Of a stretch of DNA of 6,413 nucleotides, positions 1 to 5,453 are shown piece after piece (the first letter of the stretch is position 1; each line of letters begins with the position of its first letter). The stretch is from Candidatus Rokuibacteriota bacterium (GTDB lineage: Bacteria > Methylomirabilota > Methylomirabilia > Rokubacteriales > JACPHL01): positions 1 through 6,413 of the forward strand of contig JACPHL010000289.1 of the NCBI GenBank assembly GCA_016188625.1, read 5' to 3'. The translations under genes were made by a program, and so were the position numbers. The notes beneath the pieces are model-generated. The model worked only from the letters and a program-made list of their open reading frames with translations. It ran no database searches and had not been told where the DNA came from.

Positions 1-1
1 C

Positions 2-88
2 GGCCTCGACGGGGCCGCGGACCCTGAGCTTGCGCCGGTCGGCGCCCCTCCGAGGAGCCAGAAGGAGGGCGAGGGTGGAGACTCCTGA
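2..88 (+). CDS. 3' end of an unidentified upstream gene (partial)
   Basis: An open frame enters from the left edge and runs 28 codons to a TGA at 86-88. Nearly all its codons end in G or C, as in the real genes of this window. The frame that would extend cofH upstream over the same bases uses poor codons (CGA, GGA, AGA, AGG). The tail is polar and low in complexity (Gly, Glu, Pro, Ala), so no family can be recognised. It would overlap the preferred cofH start by 14 nt, the kind of packing seen elsewhere in the window. Because CofH needs CofG to make FO, cofG is a natural guess for this neighbour, but nothing in the 28 residues shows it. Confidence 0.4.
   Translation, partial: GLDGAADPELAPVGAPPRSQKEGEGGDS
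62..69 (+). promoter_or_regulatory. Ribosome binding site of cofH
   Basis: AAGGAGGG lies 5 nt before the GTG at 75. It is a near-perfect Shine-Dalgarno match at good spacing. It decides the start of cofH in favour of GTG 75 over the in-frame TTG at 30, which has no such signal. Confidence 0.75.
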
Positions 89-1364
89 AGTAGCCGCGAT
101 CCTGGACCGGATCGACGCCGGGGTGCGGCGGATCCTCGCGCGGGCCCTGGAGGGGGCGGAGGTCTCCGCCGCCGAGGGGCTCGCCCTGGCCGAGGCCCGG
201 GGGCGGGAGCTCCAGGCCGCGGCCCTGGCGGCCGACGAGCTGCGCCGGCGCCAGGCCGGGGACGTGGTCACCTACGTCGTGAACCGGAACATCAACTTCA
301 CCAACGTCTGCATCAAGCACTGCACCTTCTGCGCCTTCAGCCGGGACCACCGGGAGGAGCAGGGGTACCTCCTGCCGATCGAGGAGGTCGTGCGGCGGGC
401 CCGCGAGGCCGTTGAGGTCGGCGCCACCGAGGTCTGCATCCAGGCCGGCCTCCCCCCGAAGCTGGACGGGTGGTTCTACGTCGAGCTGACCCGGGCGATC
501 AAGCGGGAGCTGCCCCGGCTCCACCTCCACGCCTTCTCCCCGGAGGAGATCCTCTACGGGGCCACGCGCGCCGGCGCCACCATCCGCGACTACCTCGCGG
601 CGCTCAAGGCCGCGGGGCTCGGAACCCTGCCGGGGACCTCCGCGGAGATCCTGGACGACGAGATCCGCGACCGCATCTCCCGGGGCCGGATCACCACCCG
701 GCAGTGGATCGAGGTGATCACCACCGCGCACGCGCTCGGGATCCGGACGACCTCCACGATCATGTACGGCCACGTCGAGCGCCCGGTCCACTGGGTGCGG
801 CACCTCGCCCTCCTCCGCGACATCCAGCGGGAGACCGGCGGCTTCACCGAGTTCGTCCCCCTCTCCTTCGTCCACCAGGAGGCCCCCATGTACCGGCGTC
901 GGCTGATCCCGGGGGTCCGCCAGGGCGCCACCGGCGCCGAGGTCGTGGCGATGCACGCCCTGGCCCGGCTGATGCTGGGGGCGACCTTCCGGAACATCCA
1001 GGCCTCCTGGGTCAAGGAGGGGCCGAAGCTCGCGCAGTATCTCCTGACCGCCGGCGCCAACGACCTCGGCGGGACCCTGATCAACGAGAGCATCTCGACC
1101 TCGGCGGGCGCCCCGTACGGGCAGCTCATGGCCCCGGCCGAGCTGCGCCGGCTGATCCGGGAGCTGGGACGGATCCCCGCCGAGCGGGGCACGACCTACG
1201 AGCTCCTCAGGGTGTACGGCGGCGAGGAGGACGCCGAGGGCCCGCTGGATCGGATCGACGACCCGGAGGCGCGCTTCGGCTCCTACCGAAAGCTCACCGC
1301 CTCGGCCGAGTTCCGCTACGCCCATCCCGCCGGCCGCCGTCCAACCACGGATCCGTCCGAGTAA
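75..1364 (+). CDS. cofH: FO synthase subunit 2, CofH (radical SAM)
   Basis: Radical SAM enzyme that joins 5-amino-6-ribitylaminouracil to the tyrosine-derived hydroxybenzyl unit. It is the first half of making FO, the deazaflavin core of F420; CofG closes the ring. It is 429 aa from GTG 75, slightly longer than typical stand-alone CofH. The 4Fe-4S motif CIKHCTFC (CX3CX2C, Cys79, Cys83, Cys86) sits after INFTNV, as in CofH. Other family blocks are HAFSPEEI (152-159), PGTSAEILDDEIR (186-198), STIMYGHVE (227-235), FVPLSFVHQEAP (260-271) and GANDLGGTLINESIS (327-341). FVPLSFVHQEAP and the STIMYGHVE context fit CofH better than its menaquinone relatives MqnC/MqnE. Start chosen for the strong Shine-Dalgarno and because the upstream gene's frame covers 2-88; an in-frame TTG at 30 would add 15 residues rich in Arg. 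CofG is not in the window. In actinobacteria the two are fused as FbiC; here CofH is free-standing. Confidence 0.93.
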   Translation: METPEVAAILDRIDAGVRRILARALEGAEVSAAEGLALAEARGRELQAAALAADELRRRQAGDVVTYVVNRNINFTNVCIKHCTFCAFSRDHREEQGYLLPIEEVVRRAREAVEVGATEVCIQAGLPPKLDGWFYVELTRAIKRELPRLHLHAFSPEEILYGATRAGATIRDYLAALKAAGLGTLPGTSAEILDDEIRDRISRGRITTRQWIEVITTAHALGIRTTSTIMYGHVERPVHWVRHLALLRDIQRETGGFTEFVPLSFVHQEAPMYRRRLIPGVRQGATGAEVVAMHALARLMLGATFRNIQASWVKEGPKLAQYLLTAGANDLGGTLINESISTSAGAPYGQLMAPAELRRLIRELGRIPAERGTTYELLRVYGGEEDAEGPLDRIDDPEARFGSYRKLTASAEFRYAHPAGRRPTTDPSE

Positions 1365-1421
1365 TGCTGTTCGTTCGCGCGCTCTGGACTCTCGGCTCAC
1401 GGATTTGGTGGTCCGCTCCGA

Positions 1422-1440
1422 GCGCCGGCTTCGCCGGCGC
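1422..1440 (+). repeat. Perfect GC hairpin in the cofH-HU intergenic region
   Basis: GCGCCGGC (1422-1429) and GCCGGCGC (1433-1440) form a perfect 8-bp stem around a TTC loop, 58 nt after the cofH stop. No T-run follows, so it is not a classic intrinsic terminator, though it may slow polymerase or stabilise the cofH mRNA 3' end. It is the first of two strong hairpins separated by 18 nt and may be part of a dispersed intergenic repeat. Confidence 0.6.
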
Positions 1441-1458
1441 AACCCTTGGGGGGAGGTT

Positions 1459-1484
1459 CGGAAGGGGGGCGGAGCCCCCCTCCG
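1459..1484 (+). repeat. G-tract/C-tract hairpin in the cofH-HU intergenic region
   Basis: GGGGGGC (1464-1470) pairs with GCCCCCC (1474-1480) around a GGA loop. The stem extends through A1463-T1481 and, past a bulged A1462, through CGG (1459-1461) with CCG (1482-1484), for 11 bp in all. The sequence after it (aggtatctcagg) is not T-rich, so an intrinsic terminator is doubtful. A second G6 run at 1448-1453 could compete for the same C-tract, giving an alternative fold. CTCCGAG occurs on both sides of the hairpin pair (1416-1422 and 1480-1486). Confidence 0.6.
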
Positions 1485-1503
1485 AGGTATCTCAGGATAG
1501 GAC

Positions 1504-1532
1504 TTGACACCGAGGGCAAAGGTGACGACACT
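1504..1532 (+). promoter_or_regulatory. Possible sigma-70-type promoter for the HU-F420 operon
   Basis: A perfect -35 box TTGACA (1504-1509) is followed after 17 nt by GACACT (1527-1532), which keeps the key A and T of a -10 box but matches only 3 of 6. The position, about 85-115 nt before the HU start, is reasonable, and the local base composition is visibly less GC-rich than the genes. The -35 lies inside the left arm of the inverted repeat at 1506-1572. The weak -10 keeps confidence low. Confidence 0.3.
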
Positions 1533-1572
1533 CTCGCCGGAGGTCGCGTTCTCGTCGTCATCCCCTGGTGTC
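1506..1572 (+). repeat. Long interrupted inverted repeat upstream of HU
   Basis: Three blocks pair in register: GACACC (1506-1511) with GGTGTC (1567-1572); AGGG (1513-1516) with CCCT (1563-1566); and GGTGACGAC (1521-1529) with GTCGTCATC (1554-1562, one G-T wobble). That is 19 base pairs. All irregularities are on the left arm (a bulged G1512 and CAAA at 1517-1520). The central loop is 24 nt (1530-1553). It could be an RNA stem in a read-through transcript, an operator overlapping the promoter, or an old mobile-repeat remnant. It has no T-run. It matches no riboswitch class I can recognise. Confidence 0.55.
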
Positions 1573-1596
1573 GGACCATCGCGTCCTAACCCTCAC

Positions 1597-1612
1597 CGCC
1601 TGAAAGGAGGCG
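1597..1612 (+). promoter_or_regulatory. HU ribosome binding site within a small hairpin
   Basis: AAAGGAGG (1603-1610) is a very strong Shine-Dalgarno, 6 nt before GTG 1617, and fixes that start. CGCCT (1597-1601) can pair with AGGCG (1608-1612) around the loop GAAAGG, which would partly hide the ribosome binding site. The 5-bp stem is short and may be chance. Confidence 0.6.
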
Positions 1613-1616
1613 AGCC

Positions 1617-1904
1617 GTGGGAAAGATGATGACCAAGGCCCAGACCATCGACGCCCTGGCCAAGAAGACGGGCCTGCCCAAGCGGCAGGTCGCCGGCGTC
1701 CTGGAGAGCCTCACCACCCTGGCCGCCAAGGAGGCCAAGAACGGCTTCGTCGTCCCCGGCCTCGGCAAGCTGGTCCTCAGTAACCGCGCGGCCCGGATGG
1801 GGCGGAACCCCCAGACCGGGGAGCCGATCAAGATCCCGGCGAAGCGGGTGGTCAAGTTCCGCATCGCCAAGGCGATGAAGGACGCCGTCCTCGGGAAGAA
1901 GTAA
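1617..1904 (+). CDS. HU/IHF-family nucleoid DNA-binding protein
   Basis: Small basic protein of 95 aa, the usual HU length. It should dimerise and bend or wrap DNA through two beta-arms. The N-terminal helical part is residues 5-42 (AQTIDALAKKTGLPKRQV and following). The conserved arm follows: GLGKL (48-52), RAARMGRNPQTG (57-68) with Pro65 at the arm tip that intercalates DNA, then basic IKIPAKRVVKFRIAKA (71-86) and the C-terminal helix. GTG 1617 is chosen over the nearby ATG codons at 1626 and 1629 because the strong Shine-Dalgarno is 6 nt upstream of it. The next gene begins 5 nt after the stop with no terminator, so HU appears to be the first gene of the unit that holds cofD, cofCE and npdG. 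HU, IHF-alpha and IHF-beta cannot be separated from this sequence alone; no partner subunit is adjacent, so a homodimer is likely. Confidence 0.92.
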   Translation: MGKMMTKAQTIDALAKKTGLPKRQVAGVLESLTTLAAKEAKNGFVVPGLGKLVLSNRAARMGRNPQTGEPIKIPAKRVVKFRIAKAMKDAVLGKK

Positions 1905-1909
1905 TCACG

Positions 1910-2446
1910 ATGCCCCGATCGGCGCGCCGGCCCGCCCCCGGCCCGGCGGCCGCCCGGTCCTCGACCCCTGAGCCCCGGACCTGGCAGGGGGTCAGCTACC
2001 GTCCCTGCCAGGCCGGGGGCGAAGAGGTGCGCGGTCTCTTCGCGTTCGCCGGGGCCTGGGCCCCGCCCCCCACCCCGCTGGAGCTGGGGTGGGAGGCCGT
2101 CCGGGGGGGGCGCCTCGTCGGCGGCGTCCTGGTCGAGCGCCAGGGAGAGCAGGGGATGCTCCACGGGCCGGTCGTGGTCGAGTCCGAGGAGCCGTTCGGG
2201 ATCGCTGAGCAGCTCATCGGCGCCCTCCTCGACCACGCCGAGCTGACCACCCTCTACGCCCGGCCCCAGGCGCTCGAGCGGCTCTGGGTCCGCTTCGGCT
2301 TCGTCCCCCTCCCGGAGGCCGGTCTCCCCGCGGCGTTCAAGGGACGGCCGGGGTCGGGGCTCTTCGTCTGGCGCCGCCCGGGGAGCTATCGGCTCGCCCC
2401 GCCCGCCCCCGAGGGGGAGGGGCGTGGCGGCCGGGGCCCCCGGTGA
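1910..2446 (+). CDS. GNAT-like N-acetyltransferase domain protein
   Basis: Predicted 178 aa. Residues 1-25 are Pro/Ala/Arg-rich and probably disordered. The rest resembles a divergent GNAT fold: strands around 61-77 (WEAVRGGRLVGGVLVERQ), a block at 83-110 (MLHGPVVVES then FGIAEQLIGALLDHA) like the acetyl-CoA-binding strand-loop-helix, and LYARPQALERLWVRFGFVPLP (115-135), which has the look of the GNAT 'ekfGF' motif. The classical Q/R-x-x-G-x-G/A pyrophosphate loop is not clear, so activity is uncertain. No substrate can be named. No strong Shine-Dalgarno precedes ATG 1910; GTG 2027 is an alternative start but would cut the first strand region. Its stop overlaps the cofD start (GTGA), tying its translation to cofD. 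It may modify a protein or metabolite, or be an unrelated passenger. Confidence 0.7.
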   Translation: MPRSARRPAPGPAAARSSTPEPRTWQGVSYRPCQAGGEEVRGLFAFAGAWAPPPTPLELGWEAVRGGRLVGGVLVERQGEQGMLHGPVVVESEEPFGIAEQLIGALLDHAELTTLYARPQALERLWVRFGFVPLPEAGLPAAFKGRPGSGLFVWRRPGSYRLAPPAPEGEGRGGRGPR

Positions 2447-3375
2447 TCGCGCTCCTGGCGGGCGGGACCGGGGCCGCCAGGTTCCTCCTGGGCCTGGCGC
2501 GGGTCGTGGACCCCCGCCGGCTCACCGTCATCGGCAACACCGGGGACGACCTCGACTGCTGGGGGCTCCACGTCTCCCCCGACCTCGACACCGTCACCTA
2601 CGCCCTGGCCGGGCTGCTCGATCCGGCCAGGGGGTGGGGGGTGCGCGAGGACACCTTCCACTGCCTCGGGGCGATGGCCCGCCTCGGCCACGAGACCTGG
2701 TTCCGGCTCGGCGACCGCGACCTGGCCACCCACCTCCACCGCACCCGGCTCCTGCGGGAGGGGCGGAGCCTCGGCGAGGCGACCGAGACCCTCCGTCGGG
2801 CCCTCGGGGTCCCGTGCCCCATCCTGCCGATGTCCAACGACCCGGTCCGGACCCGGATCCGCACGCCGGAGGGGTGGCTCGCCTTCCAGGAGTTCTTCGT
2901 CAGGGAGCGGGCCAAGGTCGAGGTCCTGGAGGTCCGCTATGAGGGCGCCGCCCGGGCCCGCCCCGGCCCGGGGGTGCTCGAGGCGCTCCGGGACGCCGAG
3001 GCGGTGATCGTCTGCCCGTCGAACCCGGTCACCTCGGTGGGACCGATCCTGGCGATCCCCGGGGTCGTCGAGGCCCTGCGGGCCACCCTCGCCCCGACCC
3101 TCGCCGTCACCCCGATCGTCGGCGGGGCGCCGGTGAGCGGGCCCGCGGGGAGGCTGATGGCCGCCCTCGGCCTGCCGGTCTCGGCGGTCGGCGTCGCGGC
3201 CTACTACCGCGACTGGCTCGACCTCCTCGTCGTGGACGAGCGGGATGCCGACCTCGTCCCCGCCGTCGAGGCCCTGGGCGTCCGGACGGCCGTCGCCGAC
3301 ACCCTGATGACGGACGGCGCGCGCGCCGCGGCCCTGGCCCGGAACGCCCTGGCCGCGCTCGGGGTGCCGGGATGA
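2443..3375 (+). CDS. cofD: FO:phospho-(enol)lactyl transferase CofD/FbiA
   Basis: Transfers the guanylyl-activated phospho-acyl unit (from the CofC reaction) onto the ribityl hydroxyl of FO, giving F420-0 or dehydro-F420-0 and releasing GMP. Cytoplasmic and Mg2+-dependent in the family. It is 310 aa, the normal length. Diagnostic blocks are GGTGAARF (7-14), GNTGDD (31-36), SPDLDT (45-50), GDRDLATH (90-97), LPMSNDPVRT (128-137), PSNPVTSVGPIL (192-203) and TPIVGGAPVSGPA (223-235). The start is GTG in GTGA overlap with the GNAT-like gene; the nearest purine-rich Shine-Dalgarno-like run (2411-2421) is too far away, so reinitiation is likely. The stop overlaps cofCE by ATGA. Whether the enzyme prefers the phospholactyl, enolpyruvyl or 3-phosphoglyceryl donor cannot be read from these motifs. 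Confidence 0.95.
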   Translation: MIALLAGGTGAARFLLGLARVVDPRRLTVIGNTGDDLDCWGLHVSPDLDTVTYALAGLLDPARGWGVREDTFHCLGAMARLGHETWFRLGDRDLATHLHRTRLLREGRSLGEATETLRRALGVPCPILPMSNDPVRTRIRTPEGWLAFQEFFVRERAKVEVLEVRYEGAARARPGPGVLEALRDAEAVIVCPSNPVTSVGPILAIPGVVEALRATLAPTLAVTPIVGGAPVSGPAGRLMAALGLPVSAVGVAAYYRDWLDLLVVDERDADLVPAVEALGVRTAVADTLMTDGARAAALARNALAALGVPG

Positions 3376-4775
3376 GGGTGGCGGTCGTCCCGGCCAAGGG
3401 GTTCGCCGAGGCCAAAGGACGCCTGGCGGGGGCGCTGACTCCCGGGGCGCGGCGGGCCCTGGCCGAGGCGATGCTCGAGGACGTCCTGGCCGCCCTTGTC
3501 CAGGCCGGGCTCGACGAGATCGTGGTCGTCACCCCGGACCCCGAGACGGCCGGGGTGGCGCGCCGCGCCGGGGTCACCCTCCTGGAGGAGCCCGAGGCCT
3601 GCGGGCACACCGCGGCGGTCGCCCTCGGGCTGGCCCACGCCCTCGGGCGCAGGGCCCGGGTGCTCCTCACCGTCCCCGGCGATCTCCCCCTCCTCACCGC
3701 GGAGGAGGTCCGCGCGATCCTCGCCGCCCTCGGCCCCGCCCCGGCCGCGGTCTTCGTGCCGTCGCGGAACGGCCTCGGGACCAACGCGGCCTGCCTCTCC
3801 CCGCCCGAGGCGGTCCCCCTCCGCTTCGGCGAGCCGAGCTTTCCCGATCACCTGGCCGCGGCCCGGGCCCGCGGGATCGAGCCGGTGGTCCTCGAGCTCC
3901 CCGGGGCCGCCCTCGACCGCGACGGGCCGGAGGATCTGGCGCTCCTGCTCGACTCCCCCGGCGTCTCGCGCACCCTGGCCCGGCTCCGGGCCCTGGGGGT
4001 CCGGCTCCCCGCCTCCGCAGCGAGGCCGCCCCGCCTGGAGGTGATCGGCGTGGCGGGCCTCCCCGAGGTCCGGCCCGGCGACGACCTCAGCCGGCTCATC
4101 GTCGAGGCGGCGCGGGACCAGGGGACGCCGCTCCAGGCGCGCGACATCCTGGTGGTGAGCCAGAAGGTCGTCTCCAAGGCCGAGGGGCGCCTGGTCCGCC
4201 TGGAGGAGGTCGTCCCCTCCCCCGTCGCCGAGGAGCTCGCCCGGGGGCTCAAGCGCGATCCCCGGCTCGTCGAGGTGATCCTCCGGGAGTCCCGCCGGAT
4301 CGTCCGCATGGACAAGGGGATCCTGATCACGGAGACCCACCACGGCTGGATCTGCGCCAACGCGGGGGTGGACCAGTCGAACCTCGAGGCGGGCGTGGTG
4401 AGCTGCCTCCCCCTCGACCCGGACGGTTCGGCCCGCCGGCTCGTGGAGCGGGTCCACCGGCTCACCGGGCTCGGGGTGGCCGCGATCGTCGCCGACACCT
4501 TCGGCCGGCCGTGGCGCGAGGGGCTGACCAACGTGGCGATCGGGGTGGCGGGCCTGGCCCCGCTCCGGAGCTATCTCGGGATGACCGACCCCGCCGGCTA
4601 CACCCTCCAGGCCACGCTCCTGGCCGCGGCGGACGAGCTGGCCGGGGCGGCCGAGCTGGTGATGGGGAAGGTCGAGCGCGTCCCGGTGGCCGTGGTGCGC
4701 GGCTACCCCTGGGAGCCCTCCGAGGCCCCGGCCCAGCTCCTGATCCGCCCCCCGGAGCGCGATCTCTTCCGCTGA
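3372..4775 (+). CDS. cofCE: CofC-CofE fusion: phospho-acid guanylyltransferase / F420-0:gamma-glutamyl ligase
   Basis: One uninterrupted 467-aa protein joins two F420 enzymes. Residues 1 to about 200 are CofC/FbiD: VPAKGFAEAKGRL (6-18), GDLPLL (103-108), SRNGLGTNAACLSPP (131-145), FGEPSF (152-157) and LDRDGPEDL (181-189). This domain uses GTP to activate 2-phospholactate, phosphoenolpyruvate or 3-phosphoglycerate. Residues 222 to about 450 are CofE: GDDLSRLI (236-243), VVSQKVVSKAEGRL (261-274), RDPRLVEVILRES (295-307), HGWICANAGVDQSN (324-337), DPDGSA (349-354), DTFGRPWREG (375-384) and ADELAGAAEL (420-429). It adds one or more glutamates to F420-0 with GTP. The linker (about 200-221) is Pro/Ala/Arg-rich. 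There is no FbiB-type nitroreductase domain after CofE. ATGA overlap with cofD and no Shine-Dalgarno point to coupled translation. Domain identities are firm; activity of both halves is inferred. Confidence 0.94.
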   Translation: MRVAVVPAKGFAEAKGRLAGALTPGARRALAEAMLEDVLAALVQAGLDEIVVVTPDPETAGVARRAGVTLLEEPEACGHTAAVALGLAHALGRRARVLLTVPGDLPLLTAEEVRAILAALGPAPAAVFVPSRNGLGTNAACLSPPEAVPLRFGEPSFPDHLAAARARGIEPVVLELPGAALDRDGPEDLALLLDSPGVSRTLARLRALGVRLPASAARPPRLEVIGVAGLPEVRPGDDLSRLIVEAARDQGTPLQARDILVVSQKVVSKAEGRLVRLEEVVPSPVAEELARGLKRDPRLVEVILRESRRIVRMDKGILITETHHGWICANAGVDQSNLEAGVVSCLPLDPDGSARRLVERVHRLTGLGVAAIVADTFGRPWREGLTNVAIGVAGLAPLRSYLGMTDPAGYTLQATLLAAADELAGAAELVMGKVERVPVAVVRGYPWEPSEAPAQLLIRPPERDLFR

Positions 4776-4787
4776 GCCTCCACGGCC

Positions 4788-5453
4788 ATGGATGTGGCGA
4801 TCCTCGGGGGGACGGGAAAGGAGGGAAGCGGCCTGGCGCTCCGCTGGGCGCGGGCCGGCCATCGCATCCTCATCGGCTCCCGCGACCGCGAGCGCGCCCG
4901 GACCCGGGCCCGGGAGCTGGCCGCCCACCTGGACGGCGCCGCCATCGCGGGGCTCACCAACGAGGAGGCGGCCCGCGCAGGCGAGGTCGTGGTGGTCGCG
5001 GTCCCGCACGCCGGCCACCGGGCCCTCCTCGAGGGCCTGCGCGACCCCCTGCGGGGGAAGGTCGTGCTGGACACCGTGGTGCCGCTCGACTTCGGCGCCC
5101 CCCGCCTCTACGCCCCGCCCCCGGAGGGGTCGGCCGCCGAGGAGGCCCAGGCCGTGCTGGGGCCGGAGGCCCGGGTGGTTGCGGCCCTCCACCAGATCGC
5201 GGCCCACGAGCTAAAGGCCCTGGACCACCCGCTGGACGCCGACGCCCCGCTCTGCGGCGACGACCCGGAGGCCAAGCGGGTCGCCGCCGGGCTGATCGAG
5301 AGCCTCGGGGTGCGGGCCCTGGACGCGGGGCCGCTCGCCATGGCCTCGGTCCTCGAGGGGCTGACGGCCCTGCTAGTCCGGCTGAACCGCCGCTACAAGG
5401 TCAAAGGGGCCGGGCTCAGGATCACCGGCCTCGAGGCAGGCTCCGGGCGATGA
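4788..5453 (+). CDS. npdG: NADPH-dependent F420 reductase (NpdG/Fno)
   Basis: Transfers hydride between NADP(H) and F420, supplying reduced F420 or recovering NADPH. At 221 aa it has family length. The N-terminal Rossmann fold has GGTGKEG (7-13) and Ser31-Arg32 after the second strand, the residues that hold the NADP 2'-phosphate in this family. Further blocks are VVVAVPH (68-74), AALHQI (132-137), CGDD (156-159), LDAGPL (178-183) and a C-terminal NRRYKVKGAGLRITGL (200-215) typical of the bacterial NpdG type. It starts 12 nt after the cofCE stop without a clear Shine-Dalgarno. Its stop overlaps the next gene by ATGA. Its place directly after the biosynthesis genes links cofactor supply with its reduction. 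Confidence 0.93.
   Translation: MDVAILGGTGKEGSGLALRWARAGHRILIGSRDRERARTRARELAAHLDGAAIAGLTNEEAARAGEVVVVAVPHAGHRALLEGLRDPLRGKVVLDTVVPLDFGAPRLYAPPPEGSAAEEAQAVLGPEARVVAALHQIAAHELKALDHPLDADAPLCGDDPEAKRVAAGLIESLGVRALDAGPLAMASVLEGLTALLVRLNRRYKVKGAGLRITGLEAGSGR

Noticed and set aside
75-1364. Menaquinone futalosine-pathway radical SAM enzyme (MqnC/MqnE) instead of CofH
   Set aside because: FVPLSFVHQEAP and the STIMYGHVE context fit CofH, and cofD, cofCE and npdG lie nearby.
1422-1484. Rho-independent terminator for cofH
   Set aside because: Both stems are strong but neither is followed by a T-run. They are kept as hairpins or a repeat rather than called a terminator.
1364-1507. 47-codon frame starting in TAATG overlap with the cofH stop
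   Set aside because: The overlap is attractive, but about a quarter of its codons end in A or T, unlike its neighbours, and it simply translates the two hairpins. No ribosome binding site or domain.
470-1507. Second + strand frame of 345 codons overlapping cofH
   Set aside because: Out-of-frame shadow of cofH, rich in Arg, Pro and Gly, without motifs.
1397-1579. Minus-strand 60-codon frame in the intergenic region
   Set aside because: It translates the hairpin repeat and low-complexity flanks; no Shine-Dalgarno or family resemblance.
3204-5207. Minus-strand open frame of 667 codons opposite cofD, cofCE and npdG
   Set aside because: High GC3 on the coding strand removes stops from the antisense frame. 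The product is low-complexity (Gly, Arg, Asp, His, Pro) with no domain, while the + strand genes are unmistakable.
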